From the NCBI RefSeq assembly GCF_943193085.1, contig NZ_CALPCU010000002.1:1-64000 (forward strand): a stretch of 64,000 nucleotides of DNA, written 5' to 3'. The notes beneath the pieces were generated by a model. That model ran no database searches. It saw nothing but the letters and a program-made list of their open reading frames with translations, and had not been told where the DNA came from. This stretch comes from Vermiculatibacterium agrestimuris. Lineage in GTDB: Bacteria > Bacillota > Clostridia > Oscillospirales > Oscillospiraceae. Shown here piece by piece: positions 61,320 to 64,000 of the stretch. The position numbers were made by a program, and so were the translations under genes. Within the stretch, counting starts at the first letter, position 1. Every line of letters starts with the position of its first letter.

Positions 61320-62605
61320 GCTTCATCCTCTTTTCTCTCTTTCTCTTCCCCGTGGTATTCCTCAGGGATACGTTTGGAGTATACGATCTGCTGCGCGCTG
61401 TAGAGCCCACCGTAGCCGGAGAGGAGGTAGCTGACAGCGCAGGCGGCGGCGTAGAGGCCCAAGTCCTGCCCCCCAAAGAGCTCATAGGCCAGGAGAATGG
61501 AGGTCAGTGGGCAATTGGTCACCCCGCAGAACACCGCCACCATCCCCACCGAGGCGGCAAAGGAGGCGGGCAGCCCCAGCAGCGGCCCCACGGCGCAGCC
61601 GAAGGTGGCCCCGGTAAAGAAGGTGGGGACGATCTCGCCCCCCTTAAAGCCCGCCCCCAGGGTGAGGGCGGTGAACAGGATCTTCAGCACAAAGGCGTAG
61701 GGAACCGCCTCCCCGCCCACGGCGGCGGCGATGATCTCGCCTCCCGCGCCGTTATAGTCGCGGTTTCCCACCAGCACAGTCAAAAGCTGCACCAGGACGC
61801 CTCCCACGGCGATGATAAGATAGGGATTTTTCAGCGCCCGCTGATAGAAATGGCGGGCGGCGTGCATGGCCACGTAGAAAAGGATGGCCGCCAGGGCGCA
61901 CAGGGCGCCCAGCAGCACGGTCTGGGCCAGAGACTGGGCGCTGAGACCGGGAAAGCGGGCCACGGCGTAGGCGGTGGCGTGCAGGCCCAGGCGCTGCGCC
62001 AGCAGGGTGGCGATCAGAGAGGAGAGCACCGCCGGCACCAGAGCGGCGTAGTGCATCACGCCCACATGGACGACCTCCAGGGCAAAAAGGGCGGCGGCCA
62101 GCGGGGTACCGAACAGGGCGGAAAAGGCGGCGGCCATGCCGCAGACCACCAGCATCCGCCGGTCGTCCTGGTCAAAGCCCAGCCGGCGGCCCAGGCTGGA
62201 GGCGATAGAGCCGCCCAGCTGGAGGGCGGCCCCCTCCCGGCCGGAGGAGCCGCCGCACAGATGGGTCAGGGTAGAGGCGGCAAAAATGAGCGGCGCGGTG
62301 CGAAAGGCCACGGGAGCCTCTCCCCGGACGGCCCGGAGCACCAGATCGGTTCCCCCGTCCTGCCATATACCGGCCCGGTGATAGAGCCAAACGATGACAA
62401 GCCCCGCCTCCGGCAAAAGAAACAGCAGCCAGGGATGCGCTTGCCGGGTTTGGCTCGCCCAATCCACCGCCAGGTGAAAGCCCACCCCCACCAGTCCTAC
62501 TCCAAGGCCGAGCAAAACGGCCAGAATGGCCCATTTTACCAGCGTGAGCAGATCCTCCCAGCGGTCTTTCAGGGCGGCGATAAGATCTTCTTTCATCTCG
62601 TCCAT
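61316..62605 (-). CDS. ClC-family chloride channel/transporter
   Basis: 429 residues with the 18-helix ClC pattern. Signature blocks are GGSSGREGAALQLGGSIASSLGRRLG (GREG gating-glutamate motif, with A in place of the usual P), GMAAAFSALFGTPLAAALFALEV and GAGFKGGEIVPTFFTGATFGCAVG. No CBS domains. It begins the operon with serine dehydratase and overlaps sdaAB by 4 bases (ATGA). The anion could be chloride or another; fluoride-type Fluc/ClC-F motifs are not evident. No strong ribosome binding site is visible before the ATG. Confidence 0.9.
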   Translation of the reverse strand: MDEMKEDLIAALKDRWEDLLTLVKWAILAVLLGLGVGLVGVGFHLAVDWASQTRQAHPWLLFLLPEAGLVIVWLYHRAGIWQDGGTDLVLRAVRGEAPVAFRTAPLIFAASTLTHLCGGSSGREGAALQLGGSIASSLGRRLGFDQDDRRMLVVCGMAAAFSALFGTPLAAALFALEVVHVGVMHYAALVPAVLSSLIATLLAQRLGLHATAYAVARFPGLSAQSLAQTVLLGALCALAAILFYVAMHAARHFYQRALKNPYLIIAVGGVLVQLLTVLVGNRDYNGAGGEIIAAAVGGEAVPYAFVLKILFTALTLGAGFKGGEIVPTFFTGATFGCAVGPLLGLPASFAASVGMVAVFCGVTNCPLTSILLAYELFGGQDLGLYAAACAVSYLLSGYGGLYSAQQIVYSKRIPEEYHGEEKERKEDEA

Positions 62606-62637
62606 TTACAGCACCAACTTTGTATCATTTGGTATTT

Positions 62638-62665
62638 ATTATACCACATATATTTTTTCGTGCAA
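62638..62665 (-). promoter_or_regulatory. Promoter of the ClC-sda-phzF operon
   Basis: Minus-strand TTGCAC and TATAAT with a 16-base spacer and extended -10 TG; GGTAT…ATACC half-sites cover the -10. Confidence 0.7.
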
Positions 62666-62679
62666 TTCCCCTTTTTCTA

Positions 62680-62688
62680 TGCTATAAT
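62680..62688 (+). promoter_or_regulatory. Extended -10 promoter of the short CorC-like gene
   Basis: TGC-TATAAT about 35 bases before the GTG start; divergent from the ClC operon promoter. Confidence 0.6.
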
Positions 62689-62723
62689 GCTTTTCGTACA
62701 TGATTCTAAAGGAGGAATTCTCC

Positions 62724-63626
62724 GTGGGAGAGCCCACAGTACCCTTACCTCTGCTGATCCTTTTGGTGCTCTGCCTGTGCGCCGAGACGGCCGGCATCAT
62801 CGCCCTGGCCCTCAAGCTCCGCGCCCTGGGCAAACGCTCCTCGGAAGAGGATATCCGCCAGCTGGTGGACATCGGCGAAGAGAAGGGCTCTATTGAAAAA
62901 GAGGAGAAGGAGCTCATTGAGAACGTCTTTGAGTTCAACAACTCCACCGCCGCCGACGTGATGGTACACCGCACCGACGTGGTGATGCTCTGGGTGGACG
63001 ACCCGGACGAGGAGATCCTAGAGACCATCCGCACCTCGGGCCTGACCCGGTTCCCGGTCTATGAGGAGGACACCGACGACATCATCGGCCTTCTCAATAC
63101 CCGGGACTATCTGCTCAACGCCCACGCCGGCTCGCCCAAGCCCCTGCGGGAGCTGCTGCGGGAGGTGTACTTCGTCCCTGAGACGGTGCGCACCGACGTG
63201 CTGTTCCGGGATATGCAGAGCCGGAAGATCCACTTCGCCGTAGTGGTGGATGAGTACGGCGGCACCAGCGGCATCCTCACCATGGAGGATCTCATTGAGG
63301 AGCTGGTGGGCAACATCTATGACGAGTTCGATCCCCAGGACGAGCAGGAGATCGTACCCCTGGACGAGGAGCACTGGCGCATTGCCGGCTCCGCCCCCCT
63401 GGAGGAGGTAGCGGAGGCGCTGGAAATGGAATTTCCGGAGGATGAGGAGGCCGAGACCCTGGGCGGCCTGGTCTTTGCCCGGCTGGATGTGATCCCCGCC
63501 GACGGCACCCATCCCACCGTGGACGCCCACGGCCTGCGCATCCAGGTGGAGGAGCTGTCCGACCGCCGGGTGGAGTGGGCCAGAGTGACCCGCCTGTCCC
63601 CCAAGGCCCACACTGACGAAGAATAA
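62724..63626 (+). CDS. Short CorC/HlyC-like CBS-domain protein
   Basis: 300 residues. A single N-terminal membrane segment (PLPLLILLVLCLCAETAGIIALALKL) replaces the DUF21 domain of longer relatives. It is followed by two CBS domains (VMVHRTDVVMLWVDDPDEEI to VVVDEYGGTSGILTMEDLIEELVGNIYDEF) and a C-terminal CorC_HlyC domain (about 215-295). The GTG start at 62724 has AAAGGAGG 8 bases upstream. A longer paralogue is at 1315. Ion-related function is inferred from the family. Confidence 0.87.
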   Translation: MGEPTVPLPLLILLVLCLCAETAGIIALALKLRALGKRSSEEDIRQLVDIGEEKGSIEKEEKELIENVFEFNNSTAADVMVHRTDVVMLWVDDPDEEILETIRTSGLTRFPVYEEDTDDIIGLLNTRDYLLNAHAGSPKPLRELLREVYFVPETVRTDVLFRDMQSRKIHFAVVVDEYGGTSGILTMEDLIEELVGNIYDEFDPQDEQEIVPLDEEHWRIAGSAPLEEVAEALEMEFPEDEEAETLGGLVFARLDVIPADGTHPTVDAHGLRIQVEELSDRRVEWARVTRLSPKAHTDEE

Positions 63627-63634
63627 TATTTCCC

Positions 63635-63673
63635 AAAAGCGGCCCCTGACCTTCTGTCAGGGGCCGCTTTTTT
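63635..63673 (+). terminator. Terminator of the short CorC-like gene
   Basis: 16-bp stem AAAAGCGGCCCCTGAC with its complement across a 5-base loop, then T6. Confidence 0.88.
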
Positions 63674-63678
63674 CAGAG

Positions 63679-63706
63679 GAACATTTCGACAATTTTCAAA
63701 ATGTTC
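63679..63706. promoter_or_regulatory. Inverted repeat abutting the ArsR promoter
   Basis: GAACATTT and AAATGTTC, 8-base arms around 12 bases, ending exactly at the -35 TTGACA. A candidate operator for the ArsR-type repressor encoded downstream. Confidence 0.45.
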
Positions 63707-63735
63707 TTGACAGCCTGTGATCGCCGTGGTATCAT
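63707..63735 (+). promoter_or_regulatory. Promoter of the ArsR/SdpR-type gene
   Basis: TTGACA and TATCAT with a 17-base spacer; TCATTT…AAATGA half-sites overlap the -10 and the leader. Confidence 0.75.
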
Positions 63736-63765
63736 TTAGACATTCATCGAAATGAGGTGATGGAT

Positions 63766-64000
63766 ATGTCCTTTCAAGCCACCTTCAAGGCCCTGTCCGA
63801 CCCCACCCGCCGGGCCATTCTGGATCTGCTCAAGGACGGCGCCAAGACCGCCGGAGAGATCGGAAGCTCCTTCGATATGACGGGGGCCACCGTGTCCCAC
63901 CACCTGTCCGTTTTGAAGGAGGCAGGACTCATCAGCGACGAGCGGCGGGGGAAATATATCTGTTATGAGCTCAACTTGTCCATTTTGGACGAGATCACCG
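63766..64000 (+). CDS. ArsR-family repressor (SdpR-like), cut by the window end
   Basis: The first 78 residues are visible: MSFQATFKALSDPTRRAILDLL…, then TAGEIGSSFDMTGATVSHHLSVLKEAGLISDERRGKYICYELN. This is an ArsR winged helix (recognition helix TGATVSHHLSVLKEAGL) with the LSDPTRR start, closest in character to SdpR autorepressors, which often precede an sdpI-type membrane gene; what follows lies outside the window. No CxC metal site is seen in this part. The ATG at 63766 is preferred, with GAGGTG 6 bases upstream. Confidence 0.88.
   Translation, partial: MSFQATFKALSDPTRRAILDLLKDGAKTAGEIGSSFDMTGATVSHHLSVLKEAGLISDERRGKYICYELNLSILDEIT

Overview
The window reads as chromosomal DNA of a GC-rich, low-oxygen Firmicute, most likely a gut member of the Oscillospiraceae/Clostridia of the Flavonifractor–Lawsonibacter–Intestinimonas kind. 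The genus is an inference from overall character, not a database match. Supporting signs are S-layer-homology (SLH) surface proteins, a high-molecular-weight rubredoxin, a 4Fe-4S L-serine dehydratase, an FMN/FAD lipoprotein reductase, a Gram-positive T-box leader, a CIRCE heat-shock operator, the tilS-hpt-ftsH gene order, lipobox lipoproteins and strong sigma-A promoters. Genes are tightly packed on both strands. The only gene-free stretch above 300 bases (5089-5516) is a threonyl T-box leader.

Layout. 1-8.6 kb: ilvE, a CNNM/CorC-type CBS membrane protein, a flavin reductase-rubredoxin fusion, thrS with its T-box, a membrane protein that looks like a P1B-type ATPase stripped of its catalytic motifs, and rlmB. 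8.6-14.6 kb: an SLH protein with a small membrane partner, a first FtsH, then a short AT-rich island (DUF6809-like protein, XRE regulator, membrane protein). 14.6-20 kb: groES-groEL under CIRCE, then an operon of an RNA methyltransferase, an SLH/WG-repeat protein and a lipid-kinase-like protein. 20-26.3 kb: NfeD-stomatin pair, the flavoprotein lipoprotein, gdpP and rplI. 26.3-32.7 kb: dnaB-tilS-hpt-ftsH and a secreted protein. 32.7-37.6 kb: a Bce-type ABC transporter, a HAD phosphatase, a small sigma-like pair, tRNA-Thr and tRNA-Tyr. 37.6-43 kb: asnS, a membrane protein, pseudouridine salvage (psuK-psuG) facing udk. 43-50.4 kb: secG-rnr, a NagZ-like lipoprotein, a DUF4358 lipoprotein, and an MBOAT/DHHW surface O-acylation pair. 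50.5-64 kb: an antiporter, a TSUP permease, a DUF1846 protein, a secreted propeller protein, pyrG, an SLH protein, a ClC-sdaAB-sdaAA-phzF operon, a second CorC-like protein and the start of an ArsR/SdpR-type repressor.

Most of the content is housekeeping. The points most worth a second look are (i) the catalytically emptied P-type-ATPase-like protein at 5517-7682; (ii) an interspersed hairpin repeat present twice, once inside the thrS T-box leader and once between rplI and dnaB, whose central stem shows a compensatory base change; (iii) a large palindrome just downstream of the promoter of the extracellular flavoprotein reductase; (iv) a secreted protein that looks like a NodB deacetylase without its metal ligands; and (v) the linkage of a ClC transporter to serine dehydratase. 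I found no CRISPR array, insertion sequence, prophage or defence island.
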